Program-made: the position numbers and the translations under genes
From: an uncultured Bacillota bacterium
Lineage (GTDB): Bacteria; Bacillota; Clostridia; Christensenellales; QAND01
Direction: 5' to 3'
DNA length: 54,003 bases
Assembly (NCBI GenBank): GCA_905188085.1
Contig: CAJJKN010000010.1
Coordinates: forward strand, 1 to 54,003
Notes under the pieces: generated by a model
Told to the model about the DNA's origin: nothing
Seen by the model: the letters and a program-made list of their open reading frames with translations, nothing else
Databases searched by the model: none
Part shown: one piece after another, positions 24,796-33,649 of the stretch
How positions within the stretch are numbered: the first letter of the stretch is position 1
Layout: each line of letters begins with the position of its first letter

Positions 24796-25320
24796 ATGCA
24801 TTACGGAGAGATTAAAAATTGCGATATTGCAAACGGCGTGGGGGTGCGGGTGACGCTGTTTGTTTCGGGCTGCACCAACCACTGCGAGCAGTGTTTTCAG
24901 CCGCAGACCTGGGCATTTGACTATGGGCAGCCCTTTACCCGGCAGACGGAGGATCAGCTTTTGCAGCTGATGGCCCCTTCGTATATAGACGGGCTGACGC
25001 TGTTGGGCGGCGAGCCGTTTGAGCCGGAAAACCAGCGCGCGCTGCTGCCGTTTGTGCAGAGGGTGAAGCAGCGCTATCCGCAAAAGACGGTTTGGGCGTA
25101 TTCCGGCTTTGTGCTGGAACAGCTGCAAACCCCGGGGCACTATGCAAACTGCGAAGCGACGCAGGCGTTGCTGGCGCTGGTGGACGTGCTGGTGGACGGG
25201 CGGTTTGTGGCGGCGGAAAAGGACATTTCGCTGCGGTTTCGCGGCTCTAAAAATCAGCGGCTGATCGACATGAACCGCACCAGAGCGGCAGGCCATGTGG
25301 TGCTTTGGGACGACAAATAA
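24796..25320 (+). CDS. nrdG: Anaerobic ribonucleotide reductase activating protein, radical SAM
   Basis: NrdG uses S-adenosylmethionine and a [4Fe-4S] cluster to install the glycyl radical on NrdD. The 174-residue protein has the radical SAM cysteine motif at Cys26, Cys30 and Cys33 within VSGCTNHCEQCFQPQTW, followed by LTLLGGEPFEPENQ, the usual GGEP motif. The near-C-terminal LRFRGSKNQRLIDM is typical of NrdG. ATG 24796 follows GAGGAG and starts HYGEIKNCDIANGVGVRVTL; the longer frame from 24760 runs through the hairpin and is rejected. It is co-directional with nrdD and followed by a terminator. Confidence 0.95.
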   Translation: MHYGEIKNCDIANGVGVRVTLFVSGCTNHCEQCFQPQTWAFDYGQPFTRQTEDQLLQLMAPSYIDGLTLLGGEPFEPENQRALLPFVQRVKQRYPQKTVWAYSGFVLEQLQTPGHYANCEATQALLALVDVLVDGRFVAAEKDISLRFRGSKNQRLIDMNRTRAAGHVVLWDDK

Positions 25321-25331
25321 AAACAGAGTGA

Positions 25332-25359
25332 AAGCGCGCCTTTTGGCGTGCTTTTTTTT
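25332..25359 (+). terminator. Terminator of the nrdDG operon
   Basis: AAGCGCGCC (25332-25340) pairs with GGCGTGCTT (25345-25353) around TTTT, followed by a run of T, just after the nrdG stop. Confidence 0.85.
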
Positions 25360-25360
25360 A

Positions 25361-26230
25361 TTGGACAATGGCGGCGGAAAAATGGGCGGACAGGACGGGA
25401 CGGGACGGCACGGGAAAGCCGGAAAGCAGCAGAAGAAAAGAGAGAAACAGGCGCATACGGCGTGGGAAACGGGCCGGGCGTGACGCCGGCAAACAGGGAA
25501 AGCGGATAGGGAAAATAAACCGGGACGGCATAGGAAAAAGAGAAAAGCGGCAGAGAGGGAAAGGGAAGATAGAAAAGGGGGAACTAAGCAGAAAGAAAAG
25601 AGGAAAAGCGCAGGGCAACCGGCCGATGAGGATAAACGGGAGGGGAAACACGGGCGGCGGAAAAAGAAAATAGGCAGGCGCCGGCAAGGAAAAATCAAAC
25701 AAAACAGGCGTGGGAAACCGCCTGCAAAGCGAGGAGGGGAAAAAGCGGAAAATTGCGAAAGCGTGCGCAGATACGAAAATACAAAAACGACACCGGGCGA
25801 TTTGGAGAAGCGCGGCAGAAGAGGAAGGGAAAAGCGGGAGAAGGACAGACCGATGCTAGAAAGGGCGAAGCGCAAGGGGAAAGAGCCGGCAGGAGAAAGC
25901 CGGAGGAGCCCCTCTGCAAAACAGAAAGCCGGGAATGGGAGAAAAAGAGAGATAAGAGGCCTTGCGGGAGCGCGCGGCGGAGCAAGAAACAAGGAACCAA
26001 AAAACCGGGAGGGCCGGGCAAACCGGCATAGGGATTTGGAAAACGGCAGCAGGCCAAAAAAACGACCGCGAAATAAAAAAGAACGCGGCGCCGGAGCACA
26101 AAAGCCTGCAAAAGGGGGACGGCAGCAAAAGAAAAACGGGGAAAAGGGGCGAAGAGAAGCAGGGGAAAGAGATTGTGTCAAATTACGGAGGTTTGTTTGA
26201 AGGCGGCGGGAAATATGATACAATCGGCAT
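25361..26230 (+). other. Long purine-rich gene-free tract
   Basis: About 870 bases without a credible gene. The + strand is unusually purine-rich: one 60-base line (25501-25560) has 50 purines. The complementary strand therefore has few stops and shows long but low-complexity frames of F, S, P and R, which are rejected as genes. At the end, TTGAAG (26197-26202) and TACAAT (26219-26224), 16 bases apart, form a promoter whose start point would fall at about 26231, the first base of the next gene. Confidence 0.6.
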
Positions 26231-27448
26231 ATGGAAGGAAAAATGAAACGAGGACGAAGGCCGGACTGGTTTTTGCTGGGCACGCTGGCGCTGTTGATTG
26301 CGGGCTATGCGATGATACATACGCTAAACAAAGGCAGCTGGCTGGCGCATAATCAATGGGACAGCTATACGTTGCAGGCCATGGCCTGGCGGGAGGGGCA
26401 CACCTATCTTTCGCAAAATTACGATTGGCTGGAATTGGCGGTGTATAACGGGCATTATTATGTTTCGTTTCCGCCGGTGCCGTCTGTGGTGATGCTGCCG
26501 CTGACGTATATTTGGGGCGCGGATACGCCGAACAACCTGGTGGTGATGGGCTATGCGCTGGCGGCGGTGTGGTGTGCATACCGGTGTTTTACCAAGATGG
26601 GCGCACGCGACACGGCGGCGATGTTTTGGGCGCTGTTTTTTGTGATGGGCAGCAACATGCTGTGGATGTCTACCACGGGCGGCGTATGGTTTCAGGCGCA
26701 GGGGCTGAATTTGGCGCTGAGTTTTGGCGGCGTATGGGCGCTGCTTTGCGGGAAAAATACGCTGTGTTTTACGCTGCTGGCGCTGGCGGTGGGCTGCCGG
26801 CCGTTTTCGATCTGTTTATTGGCGGCGGCCTTTGTGTATGTTTGCATGCAGGAAAAAAAGGCGCACCCGGCACAGCTCGTTTGGCGGATTTTGCTGAAAA
26901 AGAGCCGGCATTTGATTTTGCCGGCGTGCATTGGGCTGTGCTATTGCGCGTACAACGCGGCAAGGTTTGGAAACCCGCTGGAATTCGGCCATAACTATCT
27001 GCCGGAATTTACAGCGGCCGGCAGCGAGCAGTTTGGCTTAAAATACATCTGGCAAAACGCATATAAGATCTTTTTGCGCCCTGTGACGCTGCAAAGCGAC
27101 GGTAGCCTGGCATTTCCGCTGTTTGACGGGTTTATGTTTTTTGTGGCCAACCCGATTTTTCTTGTATGGATGGCGCAAACGGTGCGCCGGGCGGCAAAGC
27201 GGCAATGGACGGCGGAGCAGGCGCTGTTTTGCGCGGCAATGGCGGCGAATTTGCTGTTGCTGCTGTTGCATAAAACCTTTGGAGGCTGGCAGTTTGGCGC
27301 GCGGTATACGGTGGACCTTTTGCCGTATGTATTGTGGATGATGGCCAAACAGAATCCGCAGGCCCCGCAAAAGTGGATGCTGCTGCTGGGCGGGTTTGGT
27401 GTGTTGTTTAACGCGTTTGGCGCGCTGTATATGCTTTTGCTCGCCTAA
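26231..27448 (+). CDS. Multi-pass membrane protein, possible glycosyltransferase-like, unknown function
   Basis: The 405-residue protein has about ten hydrophobic helices. An N-terminal helix is followed by an extracellular loop, WDSYTLQAMAWREGHTYLSQ then YYVSFPPVPSVVMLP. That pattern of an acidic residue in the first loop and a hydrophobic remainder recalls GT-C/PMT-type membrane glycosyltransferases that use lipid-linked sugars, but the match is loose. ATG 26231 has no ribosome site and lies about where transcription should begin. ATG 26243, behind GGAAGGAA but only 2 bases away, is the alternative. The next gene begins 35 bases downstream. Confidence 0.55.
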   Translation: MEGKMKRGRRPDWFLLGTLALLIAGYAMIHTLNKGSWLAHNQWDSYTLQAMAWREGHTYLSQNYDWLELAVYNGHYYVSFPPVPSVVMLPLTYIWGADTPNNLVVMGYALAAVWCAYRCFTKMGARDTAAMFWALFFVMGSNMLWMSTTGGVWFQAQGLNLALSFGGVWALLCGKNTLCFTLLALAVGCRPFSICLLAAAFVYVCMQEKKAHPAQLVWRILLKKSRHLILPACIGLCYCAYNAARFGNPLEFGHNYLPEFTAAGSEQFGLKYIWQNAYKIFLRPVTLQSDGSLAFPLFDGFMFFVANPIFLVWMAQTVRRAAKRQWTAEQALFCAAMAANLLLLLLHKTFGGWQFGARYTVDLLPYVLWMMAKQNPQAPQKWMLLLGGFGVLFNAFGALYMLLLA

Positions 27449-27483
27449 AAGGGGCGAAATAAGGATAAAGAGGGGGAAGAACC

Positions 27484-28155
27484 ATGCAGTATGAGATTAA
27501 AGGCGGCTCGTTTCCGGTGGTTATCTGCCAATTACAAAGCGGAGAAAAGATGATTACGGAAAAGGGTGCGATGGTGTGGATGTCGCCGAATATGGAGATG
27601 GAAACGGTGGGCGGCGGCCTGGGCAAGATGTTTTCCAAGGCGCTTTCGGGCGAAAGCATGTTTCAAAACATCTATACCGCGCGGGGCGACGGGATGATCG
27701 CATTCGGCTCCAGCTTTCCGGGGCGGATTGTGCCGCTGGAAATTGACGCGGGGCGGGAGATGATCGTGCAAAAATCGGCATTTTTGGCCGCGGAACCGAC
27801 GGTGGAGCTGACCATCACGTTTAAGAAAAAGCTGGGCGCCGGCTTTTTCGGCGGCGAAGGGTTTATCATGCAGCGGCTTTCCGGGCGCGGCCTGGCGTTT
27901 TTGGAGATAGACGGCGATTTGATGGAATATCAACTGGCGCCGGGGCAAAAGATTTTGGTGAATACAGGCAACGTGGCAGCGTATGAAAGCAGCGTGTCGA
28001 TGGAAATTGAAACGGTGTCCGGGCTGAAAAACAAGCTGCTGGGCGGCGAAGGGTTTTTTCACACGGCGTTGACGGGGCCGGGGAAAATCTGGCTGCAAAC
28101 CATGCCGATTTCCAATATGGCGGCGGCGTTGGCCGGATTTGTGAGCGCGAATTAA
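27484..28155 (+). CDS. AIM24 / TIGR00266 family protein
   Basis: The 223-residue all-beta protein matches the TIGR00266/AIM24 family: YEIKGGSFPVVICQLQSGEK, GAMVWMSPNMEMETVGGGLG, a GEGFIMQRLSGRGLAFLEIDG segment broken around a central repeat, and the end LLGGEGFFHTALTGPGKIWL QTMPISNMA. The fold resembles a beta-prism trimer. The function in bacteria is unknown; some members are linked to membrane stress or phage-like toxicity. The RBS is GAGGGGGAAG before ATG 27484. It probably shares a transcript with the preceding membrane protein and ends at the terminator at 28167. Confidence 0.85.
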   Translation: MQYEIKGGSFPVVICQLQSGEKMITEKGAMVWMSPNMEMETVGGGLGKMFSKALSGESMFQNIYTARGDGMIAFGSSFPGRIVPLEIDAGREMIVQKSAFLAAEPTVELTITFKKKLGAGFFGGEGFIMQRLSGRGLAFLEIDGDLMEYQLAPGQKILVNTGNVAAYESSVSMEIETVSGLKNKLLGGEGFFHTALTGPGKIWLQTMPISNMAAALAGFVSAN

Positions 28156-28166
28156 AGAAGAGAAAA

Positions 28167-28193
28167 AACCACCCGATCCCGGGTGGTTTTTTT
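28167..28193 (+). terminator. Terminator after the AIM24 gene
   Basis: AACCACCCG (28167-28175) pairs perfectly with CGGGTGGTT (28180-28188) and is followed by a T run. Confidence 0.85.
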
Positions 28194-28331
28194 GTGCGGA
28201 AAACGGGGCAGCAAGGGCGAAAAGCGGCTGCAGGTCCGTTTATGGGGGCGGATAAGATAAGCGCTTTGCGCGTATAGGCGGCCTGTAACGGACAGAGGGC
28301 AAGAGGGTATCCGCGTAAAAAAGCTTTTAAG

Positions 28332-28359
28332 AAAAAAGGCCCCGCCAAACGGCAGGGCC
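28332..28359 (-). terminator. Terminator of the MFS gene
   Basis: On the minus strand GGCCCTGCC and GGCGGGGCC flank GTTT and run into TTTTTT, 13 bases after the transporter's stop codon. Confidence 0.8.
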
Positions 28360-28371
28360 AAAGGAGCGATT

Positions 28372-29631
28372 TTACGCCTGGGGCTTGGAAACGGATTCCG
28401 GCAGGGCCTGTTTGAGCACCTTTTTCCCGAATGGGAAGGAGAGGATAAACAGCACAAAGCCGGTGAAGATAATGACGCCGCAGGCGGTATAAAACGTGAG
28501 AACGCCGAACGCATCCACCAGCCAGCCGCCCAAAAGGGAGCTGAAGATCATGCCCAGAGCGGTGGCCATGCCCAAAAACGTCTGCGCGGAGGCGGAGAGT
28601 TCTTTGGGGGCCAGGCGGAAAGCATATTCGATGGTGGTAGTAAAATACAAGCCGGAGGCGAGGCCGCCGATGAGCACGATGCAAACCACCATACCGGCGC
28701 TGGAGGCAAAGTTGTAGGCGAGCTGTTCGATGGTGAGCAGCAAGCCCACGCCGGCCAGCATTTTCGGCAGGCTGATCCGCTTGAGCAGCAGGCCGCCGGT
28801 GATCAAAAACGGCACTTCGGTGAGCGAACGCAGGCCGATGGCCGTGCCGGCAAAGTTTGGATCCACGCCGATGGATTCAAACAGATACGGCATGAAGGCG
28901 GTGGCATTGAACATCATCTGGCTTAAAAGCACATAGAAAAGCAGGATGACGAAATAGTAATTTTTGAACAACCGGAACGGGTTGATTTTCTTGGCGTTTT
29001 CCTCCATTTTTTCCATGGTATCGGAAATGTTGTCCGCCGGGTATTTGCGGTTGATGGAAAGGCCGTAAAACACGACGATGAGGCTGAGAATGCCGGCGAT
29101 GTAGAAAACGATGGAAGTGGAGGTTTTGCTGGCCAAAAAGGACATGACAACGCAGCACAGCGTCCACCCCAGAGAGCCCCAGAAACGCACGGAGCCGAAC
29201 GCGATTTTACCCACATGGGCGATGCTTTGCATGGTCCAGGCATCCAAAAGGTTTTGCGAGCAGTTTCGCACGATGTTGGAAACCGGCATGGCCAGGGCCA
29301 GCATGGAAAAGCCTGCGATTTTAAGATTGCCAAACAAAGGCAGGCTGGCCACCACAAGCGCCTGAATGCCGAAAACGAGGAAGAAGGTTTTGGAGACGGA
29401 ATGAATCCGGTCCGCAATGTATCCCCAGATGGGCGGCGCGATGATGCCGACGGCGGCAAACGCGGCCAGGATGGACCCTACTTCACCGCTGGAAAAGCCG
29501 TTGCTTTGCAGCAAGAGCGTGTTGTATCCAAGCGGAGACATGGCCATCCAGTATAAAAAGATGAGCGAGGAAAAACTCAGATATACGCCTTTGCGCTGCT
29601 TTTCCTTTTGGACAAGATCGTTGGTTTGCAA
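28372..29631 (-). CDS. MFS transporter, sugar/nucleoside symporter-like
   Basis: The 419-residue protein has twelve predicted helices in the 6+6 major-facilitator pattern. PPIWGYIADRIHSVSKTFFL is the typical loop 2-3 signature. The shape of the protein and MFNATAFMPYLFESIGVDPN and KELSASAQTFLGMATALGM point to the MFS_1-like (LacY/NupG-type) group. The substrate is unknown. A TTG start at 29631 is chosen because GGGAGGGG lies 8 bases before it; a longer frame would start inside the ribosome site. It is the only minus-strand gene in this region and stands alone. Confidence 0.82.
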   Translation of the reverse strand: MQTNDLVQKEKQRKGVYLSFSSLIFLYWMAMSPLGYNTLLLQSNGFSSGEVGSILAAFAAVGIIAPPIWGYIADRIHSVSKTFFLVFGIQALVVASLPLFGNLKIAGFSMLALAMPVSNIVRNCSQNLLDAWTMQSIAHVGKIAFGSVRFWGSLGWTLCCVVMSFLASKTSTSIVFYIAGILSLIVVFYGLSINRKYPADNISDTMEKMEENAKKINPFRLFKNYYFVILLFYVLLSQMMFNATAFMPYLFESIGVDPNFAGTAIGLRSLTEVPFLITGGLLLKRISLPKMLAGVGLLLTIEQLAYNFASSAGMVVCIVLIGGLASGLYFTTTIEYAFRLAPKELSASAQTFLGMATALGMIFSSLLGGWLVDAFGVLTFYTACGVIIFTGFVLFILSFPFGKKVLKQALPESVSKPQA

Positions 29632-29649
29632 GATATAAACCCCTCCCAA

Positions 29650-30720
29650 AACATAAAAAATTCATCGACGGCAACGCGGCCGTAAAAGACAAGCGGAAAT
29701 ACAAAAAAACAAACAACCGAAACGGTGATAAGGCAGTATAAAGAGAACAAATTATCTTAAACCGAATAATACCAGCATAAGCCCGATGGAGGGTTACAGT
29801 CAAGGAAAAAATCGAGGATTGATGAGAAAAGTTTTAGTAGGAGACAAAAGGGGAAAATGGGGGCGGCGCGGGCGAATAAAATGCGGAGAAAAAATAAGAA
29901 AACAAAAACGGAGCGGAAGAGATAGGGAAAGCACCACGGTGAAAAGAAGAAGGAAAGCCGTCCGGGCGGGGATGTGAAACCGGCGCGGACAGCGGGCGGA
30001 GAGAAGGGGGCAGAGAGGGAGAGGCGCAAGGGGAAGGCCCAAACAGAAAGAGGAGATAGACCGGCTGTGGGAGGAGCAAGGAAGATGAAAAAGGAGAAGA
30101 GAAACGGAGCGGAAGGCGTGGAATATCCTGAAAGGAAGAAAAAGGAGAAAAGCGGGCGGAGAGAAAACAACACAGAAGGAGAGGGTGAGGCGTGTAGAGG
30201 AAAGGAAGGGGCGGGGTTAAACACGGAAAAAAGAAAGGGAGGAACGAGGAAAAAGAGAACAGAGGGCCAAAGCGAGTGGGAAATAGAGCAGAAGGCAAAT
30301 AGGAAACAGGCGGAGAAAAAAGTGTAGGGGACGATGGCAAAAAAGCAAGCGGCGCAAGACGAAGAAAATAAAAGAAAAGGAGCGGCGCAAGGCAAGGGAA
30401 AACTGGGGCCGGCAGGGGAAAATGAGAGAAAAAGGCACGAGAAAGGCGGAGCGGTGTTGAAAAGCAGGCGACAGGCAGAAAGATGAAAGAAAAAGCAAAA
30501 GCGCCGGAAAAGGAAATGGGAAAAGGCGAGGCGCGGATACAAGCAACCGGCGCGAGGCGGCAGGGGAAAAGGGGAGGAGAGAAAATGCGGGCAAGAGGGG
30601 AACAAAAGCGCAGGGAGAGGGCTGAAACGAGGAAAGGGGGACGCGATGAAAACGCGGGCATTGCACAGGGCGGGGGGATAGGATACACTGAATATAATAA
30701 GGAAAGGCGGGAAAAACACG
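29650..30720 (+). other. Long purine-rich gene-free tract between the MFS and ZIP genes
   Basis: About 1.07 kb holds no believable gene. From about 29770 to 30650 the + strand is roughly 80% purine: the line 30241-30300 has 50 of 60. The minus strand shows long low-complexity frames that are artefacts of this bias. The MFS promoter should lie in 29650-29770 on the minus strand but no clear one was seen. Confidence 0.55.
30661..30689 (+). promoter_or_regulatory. Promoter of the ZIP transporter gene
   Basis: TTGCAC (30661-30666) and TACACT (30684-30689) are spaced by 17 bases. A TATAAT (30693-30698) a little downstream is an alternative -10 without a matched -35. Confidence 0.5.
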
Positions 30721-31470
30721 ATGGCGTATGCATGGGCGGCCGGGGCGGGTGTGATGCTGGCCAGCATTTTGGGCAGCGGCATGGGGCTGATATGGCGCAA
30801 TATTTCCCATAGGGCCAACGATATGATTTTGGGCTATGCCGCGGGCGTGATGCTGACGGCGGCGTTTGTGGGTTTGCTGCCCACCGGCTTTGCGCAGACG
30901 GACCTGCCCGGCATTTTCACGGGCTGCGCCGGCGTTGTGGCGGGGGCGTGGTTTATCAGCCTGATGGACCGGTTTGTGCCGCATATGCATTTTGAAAACG
31001 GCACGTTTGACAGCAGCGAGGCGCACGGCAAGACAAACCGCGTGCTGCTGCTGGTGATTGCCATTGCCATCCACAACATTCCGGAGGGGCTGGCCACCGG
31101 GCTGGCGTTTTCCGGCGGGATGTCGCAAAATGCGCTGCTGGTGGCGCTGTCTATGGTGATACAAAAGATCCCGGAGGGGCTGATTGTGATGATGCCGCTG
31201 TTGAAACTGGGCATGAAACGGGGGCGGGCGTTTGGCCTATGCTGCGTGGTGGCGCTGATGATGCTGCCGGGGCTGGTTTTGGGCATGCTGCTGGGCACGC
31301 TGCCGGGGATGTTGGTCTCGTTTTTCTATGCGTTTACCTTTGGCGCCATTGTGTATGTGATCAGCGACGAGGTGATCCCGGAATCACACGAGCACGGCTA
31401 TCAACGGCATGCCACCTTTGCTTTGATCGGCGGGATTTTAAGCGTTATGCTGTTGGATTTAATGTTGTAA
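30721..31470 (+). CDS. ZIP family metal transporter
   Basis: ZIP proteins import or export divalent metals such as zinc across the membrane. The 249-residue protein has eight helices with the metal-binding motifs HNIPEGLATGLAFSGG (helix 4) and IQKIPEGLIVMMPLL (helix 5), and a His-containing DRFVPHMHFEN loop. It fits the GufA/ZupT-type bacterial group. The ribosome site GGAAAGGCGGG ends 9 bases before ATG 30721. It is a single-gene unit that ends at 31470; no strong terminator was seen before the T-box promoter. Confidence 0.9.
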   Translation: MAYAWAAGAGVMLASILGSGMGLIWRNISHRANDMILGYAAGVMLTAAFVGLLPTGFAQTDLPGIFTGCAGVVAGAWFISLMDRFVPHMHFENGTFDSSEAHGKTNRVLLLVIAIAIHNIPEGLATGLAFSGGMSQNALLVALSMVIQKIPEGLIVMMPLLKLGMKRGRAFGLCCVVALMMLPGLVLGMLLGTLPGMLVSFFYAFTFGAIVYVISDEVIPESHEHGYQRHATFALIGGILSVMLLDLML

Positions 31471-31588
31471 AAAGAAATTTTACACGGTTTTCCGGCAAAA
31501 ACAGACATGGGGAAAACGGGAAAAACCGCCGTTTGGCGGGCGGGGCAAACTTTTGCAAAAGAAAAGTGAAAAAAACTGAAAATGATAC

Positions 31589-31617
31589 TTTACACGGACG
31601 TTATTTTTTGCTAAACT
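31589..31617 (+). promoter_or_regulatory. Promoter of the ilv operon
   Basis: TTTACA (31589-31594) and TAAACT (31612-31617) are spaced by exactly 17 bases. Transcription should start near 31624 and run into the T-box leader. The 118 bases before it (31471-31588) show no other feature. Confidence 0.65.
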
Positions 31618-31624
31618 CTTATAA

Positions 31625-31906
31625 ACTAACAAAGGCAAAGAAGGGAATTTGTCAACTGGCTTCAACACTTTAGAGAGTTGCCGGCAGGTGTAAGGCAATG
31701 TGCAGGCCAGGCTGGTGTCGTCCCGGAGCTGCCGTTTGAAAGGCGAAGAAAAGCCGAGTAAATGCGGACGGTTAACACCCGTTACTGTGTTTTGCCATGG
31801 AGGAAAGTGGCAAATAAGGGGTTGCGCAGACGCGCAGCAAATAGAGTGGTACCGCAGAGTGCATAAAGCCTTTGTCTCTAGTTTTAGAGGCGAAGGTTGT
31901 TTTTTT
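31625..31906 (+). promoter_or_regulatory. T-box riboswitch of ilvBNCDA
   Basis: The leader has the stem I AG-rich loop (TTTAGAGAGTTGCCGG), a long stem I, and the conserved antiterminator sequence AAATAGAGTGGTACCGC (31839-31855). Its TGGT bulge would pair with a tRNA end ACCA, meaning discriminator A, as in Ile, Val and Leu tRNAs. The terminator is CCTTTGTCTCTA (31869-31880) with TAGAGGCGAAGG (31885-31896), followed by T. The specifier codon was not identified with certainty. The uncharged tRNA should stabilise the antiterminator and switch the operon on. Confidence 0.9.
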
Positions 31907-31971
31907 ATACACCCGGGCGGGCGCGGTTTTGTGAAAAAGGGTTTTTTTAGAAGGAAAAGGAGAGGATCTAT

Positions 31972-33636
31972 ATGAAGCTGACAGGGGCACAGATCATGGC
32001 GGAAGTGCTCATTGAACAGGGCGCAGACACCGTTTTCGGATATCCGGGCGGGGCGGTCCTGAACATTTACGATGCTTTATATGAATATCGGGATAAAATT
32101 CGCCACATTATGACTGCGCATGAGCAGGGCGCGGCGCACGCGGCGGACGGCTTTGCCAGGGCCACGGGGAAAACCGGCGTGGTGATCGCCACTTCCGGCC
32201 CGGGTGCGACAAACCTGGTGACGGGCATTGCCACAGCGTATATGGACAGCGTGCCGATGGTGGCGATTACGGGCAATGTAAGCACGGATTTGATCGGCAA
32301 AGACAGCTTTCAGGAGATTTACATTGCGGGGGTTACCATTCCCATTACCAAGCATAACTTTATGATCCGCAGCGTGGAGGAATTGGCGCCGACGCTGCGC
32401 GCGGCTTTTGAAATTGCGCAATCCGGCCGGAAGGGCCCGGTGTTGGTGGATATTCCGAAAGACATTACCGCGGCGGTGACGGAGTTTGAGCCGCAGACCA
32501 AAAAAGAGCATACAAGGGCGTTGCCCGAGGCCGGGAAAGAAGAATTGCGCGCGGTGGCGGAGATGATCAACCAAAGCGAGCGCCCGGCGATCTATTTCGG
32601 CGGCGGCGTGGCGGCGGCAGACGCGGGCGCGGCGCTGTTGGCGCTGATGAACAAGGCGAGCATTCCGGCCACACGTACGCTGATGGCCAGCGGGGTGCTT
32701 AGCTATGACGAGCCGAAAAACCTGGGCCTTTTGGGGATGCACGGCAGCAGAACGGCCAATTTGGCCGTGGACGAGGCGGATTTGGTATTGGCGCTGGGCA
32801 CGCGGTTTTCCGACCGGGTGGCGCTGAACACAGATGCGTTTGCCAGAAATGCAAAGATCGTGCAGATTGATATAGACCAGAGCGAAATCAACAAAAACGT
32901 GGAAGTGGCGCTGGGCGTGGTGGGCGATATCGGCCATGCGCTGGAACGGCTGCTGCCGATGGTGGAGGAAAAGCACCACCCGCAGTGGTGGCGGATCATT
33001 GCGGATTCTCAGGCGGCGGACTATACGCCGGAGGATGACGATACGGTGTTAAAGCCGCACCAGGTGATCGGCAAAATCTGCGAACTGGCGGGGGAAGATT
33101 CCATCATCGCAACGGACGTGGGGCAGCATCAGATGTGGGCGGCGCAATATTGCAAGCGCGTGAAAACCCGCAGCTTTTTGACAAGCGGCGGCCTTGGCAC
33201 CATGGGCTACGGCTACGGCGCGGCGCTGGGCGCGCAGGTGGCATTTCCGGATAGGCCGGTGATTCATATTACAGGGGACGGCAGCTTTCACATGAACATG
33301 AACGAATGCTGCACGGCGGTGAGCTACAATCTGCCGGTGATCACGGTGATTATGAACAACACGGTGCTGGGCATGGTGCGCCAATGGCAGGCGGCGTTTT
33401 ACGGGCAGCGGTATTATTCCACCAGCCCGGAGAGAAAGACAAACTATCAAAAGGTGGCCGAGGGCTTTGGCGCAAAGGGCTACCGGGTGCAGAATTTGCA
33501 GGAATTTGAACAGGCCTTCAGACAGGCCCTGGCCGAGCGGCGCCCGTGCTGGATCGAATGCCCGATCGATAAAGATGAGCGGGTGCTTCCGATGATTCCG
33601 CCGGGGCAGACGATCGACGATATCATCATGGACTAA
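31972..33636 (+). CDS. ilvB: Acetolactate synthase large subunit
   Basis: IlvB joins two pyruvates, or pyruvate and 2-oxobutyrate, using thiamine diphosphate, in the first common step of valine, leucine and isoleucine synthesis. The 554-residue protein shows the N-terminal active-site Glu region (MTAHEQGAAHAADGFARATG), GPGATNLVTGIATAYMDSVP, and the ThDP/Mg motif GDGSFHMNMNECCTA ending with NNTVLGMV. The RBS is AAAGGAGAGGA before ATG 31972. It is the first gene after the T-box; ilvN follows 13 bases later. Confidence 0.96.
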   Translation: MKLTGAQIMAEVLIEQGADTVFGYPGGAVLNIYDALYEYRDKIRHIMTAHEQGAAHAADGFARATGKTGVVIATSGPGATNLVTGIATAYMDSVPMVAITGNVSTDLIGKDSFQEIYIAGVTIPITKHNFMIRSVEELAPTLRAAFEIAQSGRKGPVLVDIPKDITAAVTEFEPQTKKEHTRALPEAGKEELRAVAEMINQSERPAIYFGGGVAAADAGAALLALMNKASIPATRTLMASGVLSYDEPKNLGLLGMHGSRTANLAVDEADLVLALGTRFSDRVALNTDAFARNAKIVQIDIDQSEINKNVEVALGVVGDIGHALERLLPMVEEKHHPQWWRIIADSQAADYTPEDDDTVLKPHQVIGKICELAGEDSIIATDVGQHQMWAAQYCKRVKTRSFLTSGGLGTMGYGYGAALGAQVAFPDRPVIHITGDGSFHMNMNECCTAVSYNLPVITVIMNNTVLGMVRQWQAAFYGQRYYSTSPERKTNYQKVAEGFGAKGYRVQNLQEFEQAFRQALAERRPCWIECPIDKDERVLPMIPPGQTIDDIIMD

Positions 33637-33649
33637 AGGAGGGAGCACG

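Noticed and set aside
24739..26283. 514-codon open frame on the minus strand
   Set aside because: It runs through the purine-rich tract and the antisense of nrdG; its product is low-complexity F/S/P/R with no domain. The absence of stops follows from base composition.
28190..28372. Gene between the AIM24 and MFS genes
   Set aside because: Only two convergent terminators are seen, with no start site or domain in the short frames.
29757..31164. Three long minus-strand frames (353, 299 and 315 codons)
   Set aside because: They overlap each other in different frames across a polypyrimidine strand, share no domain and have no ribosome sites.
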